Below are positions 45,331 through 54,231 of a stretch of DNA of 64,000 nt, piece after piece (the stretch's first letter is position 1; every line of letters starts with the position of its first letter). The notes beneath the pieces are model-generated. The model worked only from the letters and a program-made list of their open reading frames with translations, was not told where the DNA came from and ran no database searches. This DNA comes from Roseiarcus sp963783175 (GTDB lineage: Bacteria > Pseudomonadota > Alphaproteobacteria > Rhizobiales > Beijerinckiaceae): positions 1 through 64,000 of the forward strand of contig CAWANG010000005.1 in NCBI GenBank assembly GCA_963783175.1, given 5' to 3'. Both the position numbers and the translations under genes were made by a program.

Positions 45331-46578
45331 ATGACCGTACGGAGGACTTGCGGCGCGCTCGCCGCCACGCTGATCGCCTCGTCAGCTTTCGCCACGGCGG
45401 CTTTCGCCGACACCATGACGATGTGGGTGCGCGCGAGCGGCGTCAACGCCGCCACGCATATGGTCGATCTCTGGAACGCGACCCACCCCGACAAGATCGA
45501 GCTCACCACCATCCCGGACAATCAGATGGTCACCAAGCTCGCGACCGGCGTTCAAGCCGGCGACGTTCCCGATCTTGTGTCGTTCGATCTCATCTATATG
45601 CCCGACTTCATGAAAGCCGGCTTCCTCGTCGATCTGACCGATCAGCTAAAGGCCGACCCGAACTACGCCTCGGTCGCCCAGGCCTACAAGGACATCGCGA
45701 CCTACGAGGGCAAGCTCTACGGCGCCGGCTTCACCCCGGACGTTTCGATTCTGGTGTGGAACAAGGACCTCTTCAAGAAAGCCGGCCTCGATCCGGACAA
45801 GCCGCCGCAGACGATCGGCGAGATCCACGAGGACGCCAAGAAGATCCACGCGCTCGGCTCCGACACCTACGGGTTCTATTTCTCAGGCGCTTGCCCGGGC
45901 TGCAACATCTTCACGACCTCGCCGATGATGGTCGCCGCGGGCTCAAAGATGCTGCCCGCCAACGGAAAGGACGACGCCCTCACCGGCGAGGGGGTCAAGG
46001 ACGTGCTCGAGACGTTCAAGGAAATGTGGAGCGAGGGCCTCGTGCCGAAGAGCGCACAGACCGACAATGGCGCGAATTTCACGGCCGAATTCAAGACGGG
46101 CAAGATCGGCATCCAGGGCACGGGGGGCTTCCTGCTCTCCGACCTCAAGAAGGAAGTTCCCAACCTCAATTTCGGCGTGACCTTCCTGCCCGGCGTCAAG
46201 CCCGGACAGGTTTCCTCGTTCGTCGGCGGCGATGTCGTGGCGATCCCGAAGGGCTCGAAGCACGAGGCCCTCGCCAGGAAGTTCATCGCCTGGGAGCTGA
46301 CCGACGAAGCCCAACTCGAAGGGCTCGCCAAGAACAACATTCTGCCGTCTCGGCCGGCGCTCGCTGACAACAAATATTTCGCCGCCGATCCGCGCGTCGT
46401 GGTGACGGCTAAAGCGCTCGGGGTCGGCTATGTGCCGTGGGTCTTTCATTTCGCCGACATGGTGAACTCGGACTCGAGCCCGTGGATCAACATGCTGCAG
46501 CGCGCGATCTTCGATGGCGACGTCGATGGGGCGATCAAGGAGGGGCGTGACAAGATGAAGGAGATCGCGAGCCAATAG
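45331..46578 (+). CDS. Sugar ABC transporter substrate-binding protein
   Basis: A 415-residue extracytoplasmic binding protein of the SBP_bac_1 family. The signal peptide ends TAAFA before DTMTMWVRASG. The body has ATHPDKIELTTIPDNQM, VPDLVSFDLIYMPDF and FVGGDVVAIPKGSKH. A run of three close Cys-type residues (SGACPGCNIF near residue 191) is unusual and may form a disulphide. GGGAGGAGC precedes the start. It heads the unit with two permeases, a LacI regulator and GH127, so the ligand is probably a beta-arabinofuranoside oligosaccharide. Confidence 0.92.
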   Translation: MTVRRTCGALAATLIASSAFATAAFADTMTMWVRASGVNAATHMVDLWNATHPDKIELTTIPDNQMVTKLATGVQAGDVPDLVSFDLIYMPDFMKAGFLVDLTDQLKADPNYASVAQAYKDIATYEGKLYGAGFTPDVSILVWNKDLFKKAGLDPDKPPQTIGEIHEDAKKIHALGSDTYGFYFSGACPGCNIFTTSPMMVAAGSKMLPANGKDDALTGEGVKDVLETFKEMWSEGLVPKSAQTDNGANFTAEFKTGKIGIQGTGGFLLSDLKKEVPNLNFGVTFLPGVKPGQVSSFVGGDVVAIPKGSKHEALARKFIAWELTDEAQLEGLAKNNILPSRPALADNKYFAADPRVVVTAKALGVGYVPWVFHFADMVNSDSSPWINMLQRAIFDGDVDGAIKEGRDKMKEIASQ

Positions 46579-46596
46579 CAGAGTTCCCGCTCGTCG

Positions 46597-47478
46597 ATGC
46601 GACGAAGTCGAACCCTTCCGCAATGGCCGGGCTGGCTCTTCATGGCGCCAGCCCTGTTGTTCGTCGGCGTGTTCGTCGCGATCCCGCTCGGCCAGCTCGT
46701 CGGCATGTCGCTGACCGATCGGTCGCTGCTCGGCGGGGGAAAGTTCATCGGCTTCGCCAATTATTCGCACATCTGGAACGACTCGAGCTTCTGGCGCGCG
46801 CTCGGGTTCACGGCCCAATACACGCTGGTGCTGACGCCGATCCTGATGGGCCTCGGCTTTGCGCTCGCGCTGCTCACGGTTCAGAACACGCCGCTCAAGC
46901 GGCTTGCCCGCACTATCGTTTTCCTCCCCGTGGTGATCGGCCTCTCGAGTTCGAGCCTGCTGTGGTTCTGGCTGCTCGACGAACAGGTCGGGCTCCTCAA
47001 CAAGCTCCTCGTTGACCTGCGGATCATCCGCGAGCCGATCGTCTGGTTCGCCTCCGCCGATCTCGCCTTCTGGGCGGTGGTGATCTCGATAACCTGGAAG
47101 GTCGTCGGCTTCGGCATGGTGCTGTTCATAGCGGGAATCCAGTCGATCAATCCCGACATTCTCGAGGCCGCGGTGATGGACGGCGCGAGCTACTGGGGGC
47201 GCGTCCGTCTCATCATCCTGCCGCTGACCCGCCGGGTGTTGCTTCTGACGACGCTTGTCAGCGCGATCGGCTCGATGCTGGCCTTCGATCAGTTCTACAT
47301 CATGACGTCCGGCGGACCGCGCGGCCAGACGTTCACCGCCGTCTATTGGATCTACCAGAACTCGTTCATCTCGTTCAAACTCGGCTATGGCGCGGCGCTG
47401 TCGATCGTTCTGACGCTCATCATCCTGGTTTTCTCGACAATGCAGATCGCGCTCACCGCCCGAAGCGCCGAGACATGA
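46597..47478 (+). CDS. Sugar ABC transporter permease, MalF-like
   Basis: A 293-residue inner-membrane permease with six helices; the EAA loop is EAAVMDGASYWGRVRLIILP. The start ATG has a basic N terminus (RRSRTLPQWPG). It overlaps the next gene as ATGA at 47475. No ATPase gene lies in this unit; one from the 5.0 or 36.3 kb systems may be used. Confidence 0.9.
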   Translation: MRRSRTLPQWPGWLFMAPALLFVGVFVAIPLGQLVGMSLTDRSLLGGGKFIGFANYSHIWNDSSFWRALGFTAQYTLVLTPILMGLGFALALLTVQNTPLKRLARTIVFLPVVIGLSSSSLLWFWLLDEQVGLLNKLLVDLRIIREPIVWFASADLAFWAVVISITWKVVGFGMVLFIAGIQSINPDILEAAVMDGASYWGRVRLIILPLTRRVLLLTTLVSAIGSMLAFDQFYIMTSGGPRGQTFTAVYWIYQNSFISFKLGYGAALSIVLTLIILVFSTMQIALTARSAET

Positions 47479-48365
47479 CCGCGGCCGCGCTTACGGGCGA
47501 GGCAGAGCGGGCGATTTCCGCCCCGCGCGGCGGCCGCGCCGCTCCCGGCGCCTACCTCGCGACCGCCGCTTGCGTCGCGGTGATCGCGATCATGGCGGCG
47601 CCCATGGCGCTCTCCTTCCTCGCCTCGATCAAGACGGCGGCCGACGCTTCGGCGGTCCCGCCGCATTATCTGCCGCAGGCGCTAAGCTTCGAGAACTACG
47701 CCAAGGTCGTCAGCTTCCAGGCCGGCCTCGCGGCCTATGTGAGCAATTCCGGGCTGGTCGCGCTGATGACCATCGCCGCCTGCATCGCGCTCGCGGCGCC
47801 GGCCGGCTATGGACTTGCGCGCTTCGCGATGCGCGGCAAGGAGGTCGCGTTTCTCGGTCTGCTCGCGCCCATCATGATCCCCTATCAGGCGCTGCTGACG
47901 CCCCTCTATCTCGACTTCGCCAAGGTCGGCCTCGTCAATACCCATCTCGGGCTCGCGATCGTGCATACGATCCTGCAATTGCCCTTCTCCGTCTTCCTCA
48001 TGCGCAACAGCTTCGAAGCAATTCCGCGTGAGATCGAGGAGGCGGCGATGGTTGACGGCTGCTCGGCCTGGAAGCGCTTCACGCGCGTCTTTCTGCCCCT
48101 CGCCGTCCCGGCGATTGTGACGGTGGCGCTGTTTGCTTTCATAAATTCGTGGAACGAGTTCCTCGCCGCGCTCATCTTCATGAACCGCGAGACCTCCTTC
48201 ACTGTCCCGATCCTCCTGGTCAGCGTGCGCATTGGCAATCACGGCGCGGTCGATTGGGGCGCTTTGCAGGCGAGCGTCATCATTTCGATCATTCCGTGCC
48301 TGGCGGTCTATCTCGCCTTGCAGCGCTACTACGTCTCCGGCCTGCTCTCGGGCGCGGTCAAATGA
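47475..48365 (+). CDS. Sugar ABC transporter permease, MalG-like
   Basis: A 296-residue inner-membrane permease coupled to its partner and to the LacI gene by four-base ATGA overlaps at both ends. The EAA loop is EAAMVDGCSAWKRFTRVFLP. The Ala-rich N terminus (about 25 residues, SAPRGGRAAPGA) is cytoplasmic. Confidence 0.91.
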   Translation: MTAAALTGEAERAISAPRGGRAAPGAYLATAACVAVIAIMAAPMALSFLASIKTAADASAVPPHYLPQALSFENYAKVVSFQAGLAAYVSNSGLVALMTIAACIALAAPAGYGLARFAMRGKEVAFLGLLAPIMIPYQALLTPLYLDFAKVGLVNTHLGLAIVHTILQLPFSVFLMRNSFEAIPREIEEAAMVDGCSAWKRFTRVFLPLAVPAIVTVALFAFINSWNEFLAALIFMNRETSFTVPILLVSVRIGNHGAVDWGALQASVIISIIPCLAVYLALQRYYVSGLLSGAVK

Positions 48366-49453
48366 GCGAGGCCGCGGATGACGCGATTGGTCGCGGCGAG
48401 GAACGTCCGCGGCGGCTGACGCTCACCATTCGCGACGTCGCGCGTCTCGCCGGCGTTTCGATCGGCACCGCCTCGAAGGCGATGAACGCCAATGGACGCT
48501 TGAGCGCCGAGACCCGTGGAAGAGTTCTTCGCGTCGCGAGCGAGATCGGCTACCGGCCGAACAGCCTCGCGCAAAGCCTGCATCGCGCGCGCTCGATGAC
48601 CGTCGGCATTCTCTCCAACGACAGCTTCGGTCGCTTCGCGTTTCCCATCGTCGAGGCGCTGGAGCGCAGGCTCTTCGATCACGGCATCGCGGTCTTCATG
48701 TGCAACGCCACCGACGATCCCATGCGCGAGCGCCGACACATCGAGCAATTGCTCAATAAGCGCGTCGATGGCCTCGTTGTTACGGCTCGACGCGCCGACA
48801 AGCGCGAGCCGATCGAGCCGGTGGCGCGCGGATTGCCTGTCGTCTATGTCTACTCGCAAGTCGAGAGTCCCGACACCGTGTGCCTGCTTCCGGACGACAG
48901 GGGCGGAGCGGCGCTCGCCGCGACGCACCTCGCCGAGCTCGGCCGCAAGCGCATCGCTCATATCACCGGGCCGGAGCGTTTCGAGGCCGTGCGCTTGCGC
49001 GAGGCGGGGTATCGCGACGCGCTCGCGCAGGCCGGGCTTATGGCGCAGGCGGACGAATGCCTGGCCGGCGATTGGTCGGAAGCCTGGGGGCGCGAGGCAG
49101 CGCGGTGCCTCTTCGGTCGCCGCCGGGCGCCGCCAGACGCGCTCTTTTGCGGCAACGACCAGATCGCTCGCGGCGCGATCGACGCCCTGCGCGAACTTGG
49201 GCTCGCCGTGCCCGGCGACGTCGCGGTCGTGGGCTTCGACAATTGGAAGGTCATGGCCAAGGGCGCCCGGCCGCCCTTGACCAGCGTCGACATGAATCTC
49301 GACGCCCTCGGCCGTGCGGCAGGCGAATGTCTGCTCGAGATGATGTCGGGCGGCGCCCTCGCCGGCGTCAGGCGGCTGCCCTGTTCCTTGGTCGTGAGAG
49401 AATCGTGCGGCGCGCACGCGAGGAGAAGCTTCGTGGGGGAATTGAACGCATGA
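48362..49453 (+). CDS. LacI-family transcriptional regulator
   Basis: A 363-residue repressor. The helix-turn-helix is RDVARLAGVSIGTASKAMNA with the hinge RPNSLAQSLHRARS. A type I periplasmic-binding-like sugar domain follows, with NKRVDGLVVTARR and the VVGFDNWKVM stretch near the C-terminal substrate site. It is coupled to the permease (ATGA at 48362) and to GH127 (ATGA at 49450), so it is made from the message it probably represses. The effector is probably an arabinoside or arabinose. Confidence 0.92.
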   Translation: MSEAADDAIGRGEERPRRLTLTIRDVARLAGVSIGTASKAMNANGRLSAETRGRVLRVASEIGYRPNSLAQSLHRARSMTVGILSNDSFGRFAFPIVEALERRLFDHGIAVFMCNATDDPMRERRHIEQLLNKRVDGLVVTARRADKREPIEPVARGLPVVYVYSQVESPDTVCLLPDDRGGAALAATHLAELGRKRIAHITGPERFEAVRLREAGYRDALAQAGLMAQADECLAGDWSEAWGREAARCLFGRRRAPPDALFCGNDQIARGAIDALRELGLAVPGDVAVVGFDNWKVMAKGARPPLTSVDMNLDALGRAAGECLLEMMSGGALAGVRRLPCSLVVRESCGAHARRSFVGELNA

Positions 49454-51360
49454 CTCCTCGCGGCTACTCCCCCGTTGCGTTCGCGCAGGTGAATCTGACC
49501 AGCCCTTTCTGGCGCGAGCGCCTTGAGACGGTGCTCACGCGCACCATCCCAAGTCAGCACGCCAAGCTTGCGGAAGTCGGCGCGCTTAAATCGCTGAAGT
49601 TGCCGCAGCCGCCGCCCCCGCTCAGAATCCCGCGCAACAGCCACGGTCTCAGCACCCAGATCTTCTGGGACTCCGACGTCGGCAAGTGGATCGAGGCGGC
49701 GAGCTACGCGCTCGCCCATCGGCGCGATCGCGACATCGAGGCCAAGATTGACGCGATCGTCGACGACCTCGCGCGCGCCCAGTCGCCCGACGGCTATCTC
49801 AACTGCTGGTACAACGGGCGCGAGCCCGAGAAGCGGTGGACCAACCTGCGCGACAACCACGAGCTCTATAACGCCGGGCACCTGCTCGAAGGCGCAATCG
49901 CCTACTTCCGCGCCACCGGACGGCGCAAGATGCTCGACGTCATGGAGCGCTACGTCGATCATATCGCCTCGGTCTTCGGTCGCGGCCCCGGACAGAAGCG
50001 GGGCTATCCGGGGCATCAGGAGATCGAGCTCGCGCTGGTCAAGCTCTACCGTCTGACCGGCGACCGGCGGCGCCTCGATCTCGCCGCCTATTTCATCGAC
50101 GAGCGCGGACATCAGCCGCACTACTTCACCGAAGAGGCGCTGGCGCGCGGCGACGATCCGGCGAGCTACTGGGCCGGAACCTACGAGTACAACCAGTCGC
50201 ATATCCCCGTGCGTGAGCAGACGCGGATGGTGGGGCACGCCGTGCGCGCCATGTACATGGCCTCGGCGATGGCCGACCTCGCGCTCGAGCTTGGCGATGA
50301 CGGCCTGAAGCGCGCGTGTGAGGCCCTATGGCGCGACGTCACCACGGCGCAGATGTACGTGACCGCCGGTCTCGGGCCGAAAGAGACCAACGAGGGCTTC
50401 ACCGAGCCGTACGATTTGCCGAACGAAACCGCCTACGCCGAGACCTGCGCGTCGGTCGCGCTCATCTTCTGGGCCCAGCGGATGCTGCATCTTGATCTCG
50501 ACGGCCGTTACGCCGACGTGATGGAACTCGCGCTTTTCAATGGCGCGCTGACCGGACTCGGGCGCGACGGGACGCATTACTTCTATTCCAACCCGCTCGA
50601 GAGCCGCAGCCAGCACCGGCGCTGGGCCTGGCACGCCTGCCCCTGCTGCACGATGAATGTTTCGCGCCTGGTGGCGTCGGTCGCAGGCTATGTGCTTTCG
50701 GCCAGCGATGACGGCGTCGCCTTCCACCTCTACGGCGGATTCGAAACGACCGTCACACTGGCCGGCGTGAAAGTCGCGCTAAGGGAGACGAGCGGCTATC
50801 CCTGGTCGGGCGAGGTCGAAATCGCCATCGATCCCGAGTCACCTGCGACGTTCGATCTCAAACTGCGTATCCCAGGTTGGGCGAAGGGCGCGACCGCGAC
50901 CGTCAACGGCGAGAAGGTCACGCTCGCGCCCGTCAACGGCTACGCGACCATCCGCCGGTTGTGGCGCCGGGACGATAGGGTGGCGCTCGACCTTGCGATG
51001 TCGTCCGAGCGCCTATACGCCCATCCGAACGTGCGCATGGACGTCGGGCGCGCGGCGCTCAGGCGCGGTCCGTTGATCTATTGCGTCGAGGAGGCCGACA
51101 ATCCCGGCGCCCCGGTGCAGACACTCGCGCTGTCGCGCGCGGCCCCGCTCGACGCAGGATGGAGGAAGGACCTGTTCGGCGGCGTCATGACGCTCACCGC
51201 GAGCGCGAAACGGCTTGTTCCCCGCAAGGGCTCGGGCGCGCTCTATTCGACCGAGCCGCCCGCGGTCGAGGACGCAGCGCTCGTCGCGCTGCCCTATTAT
51301 CTCTGGGCCAATCGTGCGCCCGGCTCGATGCAGGTCTGGCTCGCCGAGACCGAGGGGTGA
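49450..51360 (+). CDS. GH127 beta-L-arabinofuranosidase
   Basis: A 636-residue enzyme of the GH127 (formerly DUF1680) family, which removes beta-L-arabinofuranose from hydroxyproline-linked arabino-oligosaccharides of plant extensins. The zinc/thiolate centre is visible: AETC supplies a Glu and a Cys, and HACPCCTMN supplies the CC pair whose first Cys is the nucleophile in characterised members. The Glu of KETNEGF lies 16 residues before the AETC Glu, as the acid/base Glu does in the Bifidobacterium enzyme. No signal peptide is present, so it acts on imported oligosaccharides. It is coupled to the LacI gene. Confidence 0.92.
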   Translation: MTPRGYSPVAFAQVNLTSPFWRERLETVLTRTIPSQHAKLAEVGALKSLKLPQPPPPLRIPRNSHGLSTQIFWDSDVGKWIEAASYALAHRRDRDIEAKIDAIVDDLARAQSPDGYLNCWYNGREPEKRWTNLRDNHELYNAGHLLEGAIAYFRATGRRKMLDVMERYVDHIASVFGRGPGQKRGYPGHQEIELALVKLYRLTGDRRRLDLAAYFIDERGHQPHYFTEEALARGDDPASYWAGTYEYNQSHIPVREQTRMVGHAVRAMYMASAMADLALELGDDGLKRACEALWRDVTTAQMYVTAGLGPKETNEGFTEPYDLPNETAYAETCASVALIFWAQRMLHLDLDGRYADVMELALFNGALTGLGRDGTHYFYSNPLESRSQHRRWAWHACPCCTMNVSRLVASVAGYVLSASDDGVAFHLYGGFETTVTLAGVKVALRETSGYPWSGEVEIAIDPESPATFDLKLRIPGWAKGATATVNGEKVTLAPVNGYATIRRLWRRDDRVALDLAMSSERLYAHPNVRMDVGRAALRRGPLIYCVEEADNPGAPVQTLALSRAAPLDAGWRKDLFGGVMTLTASAKRLVPRKGSGALYSTEPPAVEDAALVALPYYLWANRAPGSMQVWLAETEG

Positions 51361-51375
51361 ACGCTGGCCGGCTGG

Positions 51376-52230
51376 TCAGGCCAACTCGGCGACGACCGGG
51401 TTGCGCAGCACGCCGATGGCGCTGATCTCGACTTCGGCGACATCGCCCGGGCGCATGAAGAGCGGCGGGTTGCGCCTGGCGCCGACGCCGCCTGGCGTCC
51501 CGGACACGATCACGTCGCCGGGCAAGAGCGGCAGGATGGCGGAGATGTAGGCGATCTGCTCGGGGATGGGCGTGATCATGAGATCAGTGGTGGCGTGCTG
51601 GACGACCTTGCCGTTCAGCCGTGTCTCCAGCGTGAGTCGCGACGGGTCGGGGATCTCGTCTGTGGTGACCAGCCACGGGCCGAAGGCGCCGGTGCCGGCA
51701 AAATTCTTGCCCGGAAGGTATTGGCTGGTGTGGCGCTGCCAGTCCCGGACGCTGCCGTCGTTGTAGCAGGAGTACCCCGCTACGTGCTCGAGCGCGCGAT
51801 CGGCCGCGATGTAGCGACCGCCCTTGCCGATCACCACCGCGAGCTCGCCTTCATAGTCGAACTCGTCCGACGCTTTGGGCTTCACCAGCGGCCGCAAATG
51901 GCCGACCTGACTGCCGGCGAACCGGGCGAACAGGAGCGGCTTCTCGGTCACCGTTCGCCCGGTCTCCGCGACGTGCTCGCGATAGTTGAGACCGACGCAG
52001 ACGATCTTGTCCGGGTCGGGGATCACGGGGGCCAGTTCGAGCCCCTCGAGCGGGAGATCGGGCGCGGCGTCGCGAGCGGCCTGCCCGGCCTCGCCCAGCG
52101 CGCCCGCCGCGAGCAGCGTCCGCAGCGTGGGCCAACGGTCGCCAAAGCGCGGGCCAAGGTCGATCACCCCGGCGGCCTTGACCACGCCGTAGCCGGCGCG
52201 GCCTGCAGAAACGAACGAGACGAGCTTCAC
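51376..52230 (-). CDS. Fumarylacetoacetase-fold hydrolase/lyase
   Basis: A 284-residue member of the FAH superfamily. It has the metal-binding pattern FDYEGELAVVIGKGG and then GYSCYNDGSVRDWQ, plus VCVGLNYREHVAETG and IVSGTPGGVGARRNPP. The family includes 2,4-diketo-3-deoxy-L-fuconate/rhamnonate hydrolase, ureidoglycolate lyase and 2-hydroxyhepta-2,4-dienedioate isomerase. Convergent with GH127, it may act in non-phosphorylative sugar acid breakdown, but this is a guess. The start at 52230 is followed upstream by TTCCTCC read as GGAGGAA. Confidence 0.85.
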   Translation of the reverse strand: MKLVSFVSAGRAGYGVVKAAGVIDLGPRFGDRWPTLRTLLAAGALGEAGQAARDAAPDLPLEGLELAPVIPDPDKIVCVGLNYREHVAETGRTVTEKPLLFARFAGSQVGHLRPLVKPKASDEFDYEGELAVVIGKGGRYIAADRALEHVAGYSCYNDGSVRDWQRHTSQYLPGKNFAGTGAFGPWLVTTDEIPDPSRLTLETRLNGKVVQHATTDLMITPIPEQIAYISAILPLLPGDVIVSGTPGGVGARRNPPLFMRPGDVAEVEISAIGVLRNPVVAELA

Positions 52231-52499
52231 GGGTTCCTCCGGCGTTGCGGGTTCTCGCGGCTGTTCAGACGATGGCGGCGAGCGTGTTCATCATCGCCCC
52301 TCGCGACCGGAAGGCCAACCCCCGTAGACCAACCTGCTGCCACCTTCCCGCAAAACCAAGCCGGCCCCACATATTTCCCGGCTGACAGGGAAAAGAACGA
52401 CGGTCATATTTGCGTGTAACGGGTAGCGGGACTGCCGAAAAAGCTACGACGAGAGTTTCCGATTGAGTTCGCGGTCGCGTCCGATCAGAGCTGGGGGAG

Positions 52500-53303
52500 A
52501 TGAGCCAAATGCCCCGATTTTCGTCGTCATGCGTGGCCCTCCTCGGGGCGGGGGGCCTTCTTGCGTCGGCAGGAGTTGCCCAAGCAACTTGCGTAGTCCC
52601 AAACGCCTCCTATCAGGGCGGCGCCTATGGGGCCTATGCGGTGACTGAGGAGAACTGTGCCCTTCTCGGGGACAATGGCGGGGCGGGATCCACGACGGCT
52701 TCGGTGTCCAGTTCGTTCGTAGGCAGTGATGAAAGCTCATTTTCACTGTCGTCGTCGGCCGATCTCGCGTCTGGCGTTCTGATCGCCGAATCGCAAAGCG
52801 GCCTCGCGTCGGCGTCGATTTGGGATTCTTTCACCTTTACGGGATTGCCGGCCGGCGGAGCGACGATTACGGCGACCCTTAGCCTGCCCGGAACATTGAC
52901 CGGCTCGTCCGACGGCTTCGCCTGGCTCGAGGAAGGATCCCAGACCGATTTCGCCGACGGCGGAGCGCTCGGTTACTTGGTCTTCTTCAACAATACCACA
53001 GCCGACGCAAAACCCTCATCGATCCAACTAAGTTTCGATGTCGCGAACGGCGACCCGGTCATCGTATTCGCCGAAATCCAAGCCGGCGGAGATGGGGCGG
53101 GCGGCGTCGCCGATCTCGGCGACCCGCCAACTCTGACCCTCAATCTGCCGAAGGGCGCAAGCGTCACCACGGCCTCGGGCGTCTTCGACAATTTCACCTC
53201 CGCGACCGTCCCGGAGCCCTCGACCTGGGCGATGCTGCTGCTCGGCTTCACGGGATTAGGCTTCGCCGGTTATCGGTCGCGCGGGCGCTGTCTCGCCGCC
53301 TGA
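52500..53303 (+). CDS. Exported protein with PEP-CTERM-type sorting tail
   Basis: A 267-residue secreted protein. A signal peptide (LGAGGLLASAGVAQA) is followed by a Ser/Gly/Asp-rich beta-region without a recognised enzyme motif. At the C terminus VPEPSTWAMLLLGFTGLGF, then AGYRSRGR, is the alphaproteobacterial PEP-CTERM tail: a PEP motif, a membrane helix and basic residues, recognised by exosortase. No exosortase or extracellular-polysaccharide genes are in the window. An alternative start is ATG 52509. The 270 bases upstream (52231-52499) hold only a CCAAGCC fragment of the repeat family near 52360. Confidence 0.8.
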   Translation: MSQMPRFSSSCVALLGAGGLLASAGVAQATCVVPNASYQGGAYGAYAVTEENCALLGDNGGAGSTTASVSSSFVGSDESSFSLSSSADLASGVLIAESQSGLASASIWDSFTFTGLPAGGATITATLSLPGTLTGSSDGFAWLEEGSQTDFADGGALGYLVFFNNTTADAKPSSIQLSFDVANGDPVIVFAEIQAGGDGAGGVADLGDPPTLTLNLPKGASVTTASGVFDNFTSATVPEPSTWAMLLLGFTGLGFAGYRSRGRCLAA

Positions 53304-53391
53304 AAATCTGAGCCTCGCGTCTCGTTGCGTGCACGCGTCCTCGGCGACGACGGCGCCGTCCCGCCCCGCAGATTCATCTCCCATCGCTGGG

Positions 53392-54120
53392 TCAGGCGAC
53401 GATTCCGAACCCCTCCCGCTGCAGCGCGCCCTTGTCGCCCGCCAGCAGCGCCTGCGCGATCGAGCGCTCGCGCGCGACGACGAGGGACACGAATTCGCCC
53501 GCGCCGCCGCGCATCGCCCGGAACGCCGCGTAGCCGCGCTCAAGAAAGCCCTGCAACTCGCCGAGTCCCGCGGCTCGCGCGGGTCCGCGCATCATCTTGA
53601 GCGCGGCGCCGACAAATCGTTGGCGCGCCAGCCCTTGAAGCGCGCCGCCGAGCAGCGCGATGAGATCGATCTGGCGTTCTCGATCCCCGGCGCGGCCGAC
53701 CCTGCGGTAGGCCGCGACGTAAGTCGCCGGCGTGATCGCCGCCGTCCCGGCGCCGAGCGCATCGGCCATGGCACCGTCGAGGCTTTCCGACAAGGCGTTG
53801 AGCTCGACGGCGTGCGTGACCGTCGCCAAGCCCGAATCCGGCAGAACGCGCATCATGACGGGAATGATACGGCGCACGTTCTCGACGTGCTGGCTCAGAT
53901 CGCTGGGACCATAAAGGTCGGTAAGGAAGAATTGCGCCGCGTCGCGAAAGCGCGGGCTCTCGAGCAAGTCGCGATGCGTGCGCGCGAGGCGCGACGCCTG
54001 CCAGGCGCGCAAGGCGGCGCGGCGCTCGCTGAATCCGTCGTCCTCAAGCGTGCGCGCGCGGAAGAGCGCCGAACGGTCAAGCTCCCGCAACAATTGATCG
54101 TGAAACAGCTCTTCCGCCAT
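53392..54120 (-). CDS. Conserved protein with FFLTDLYGP motif, unknown function
   Basis: A 242-residue soluble, alpha-helical, Arg/Ala-rich protein. The only motif I recognise is FFLTDLYGPSDLSQHVENV near residue 66, shared with a family of uncharacterised proteobacterial proteins. There is no signal peptide or membrane segment. It is divergent from the wax ester synthase/DGAT gene at 54232, which suggests a link to storage-lipid metabolism. A TATAAT on its strand at 54135-54130, only ten bases before the ATG, and the lack of a ribosome-binding site, hint at a leaderless message. Confidence 0.6.
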   Translation of the reverse strand: MAEELFHDQLLRELDRSALFRARTLEDDGFSERRAALRAWQASRLARTHRDLLESPRFRDAAQFFLTDLYGPSDLSQHVENVRRIIPVMMRVLPDSGLATVTHAVELNALSESLDGAMADALGAGTAAITPATYVAAYRRVGRAGDRERQIDLIALLGGALQGLARQRFVGAALKMMRGPARAAGLGELQGFLERGYAAFRAMRGGAGEFVSLVVARERSIAQALLAGDKGALQREGFGIVA

Positions 54121-54231
54121 AACAAAGATATTATAGCGGAAACGGCTAGGTTCGGCCCCCTAATGACATTCCGAACTGCTTTTGGCGCGCCTGGGAACGC
54201 GTTATGATCGGGGAAACCTGGGGAGTGGGAG

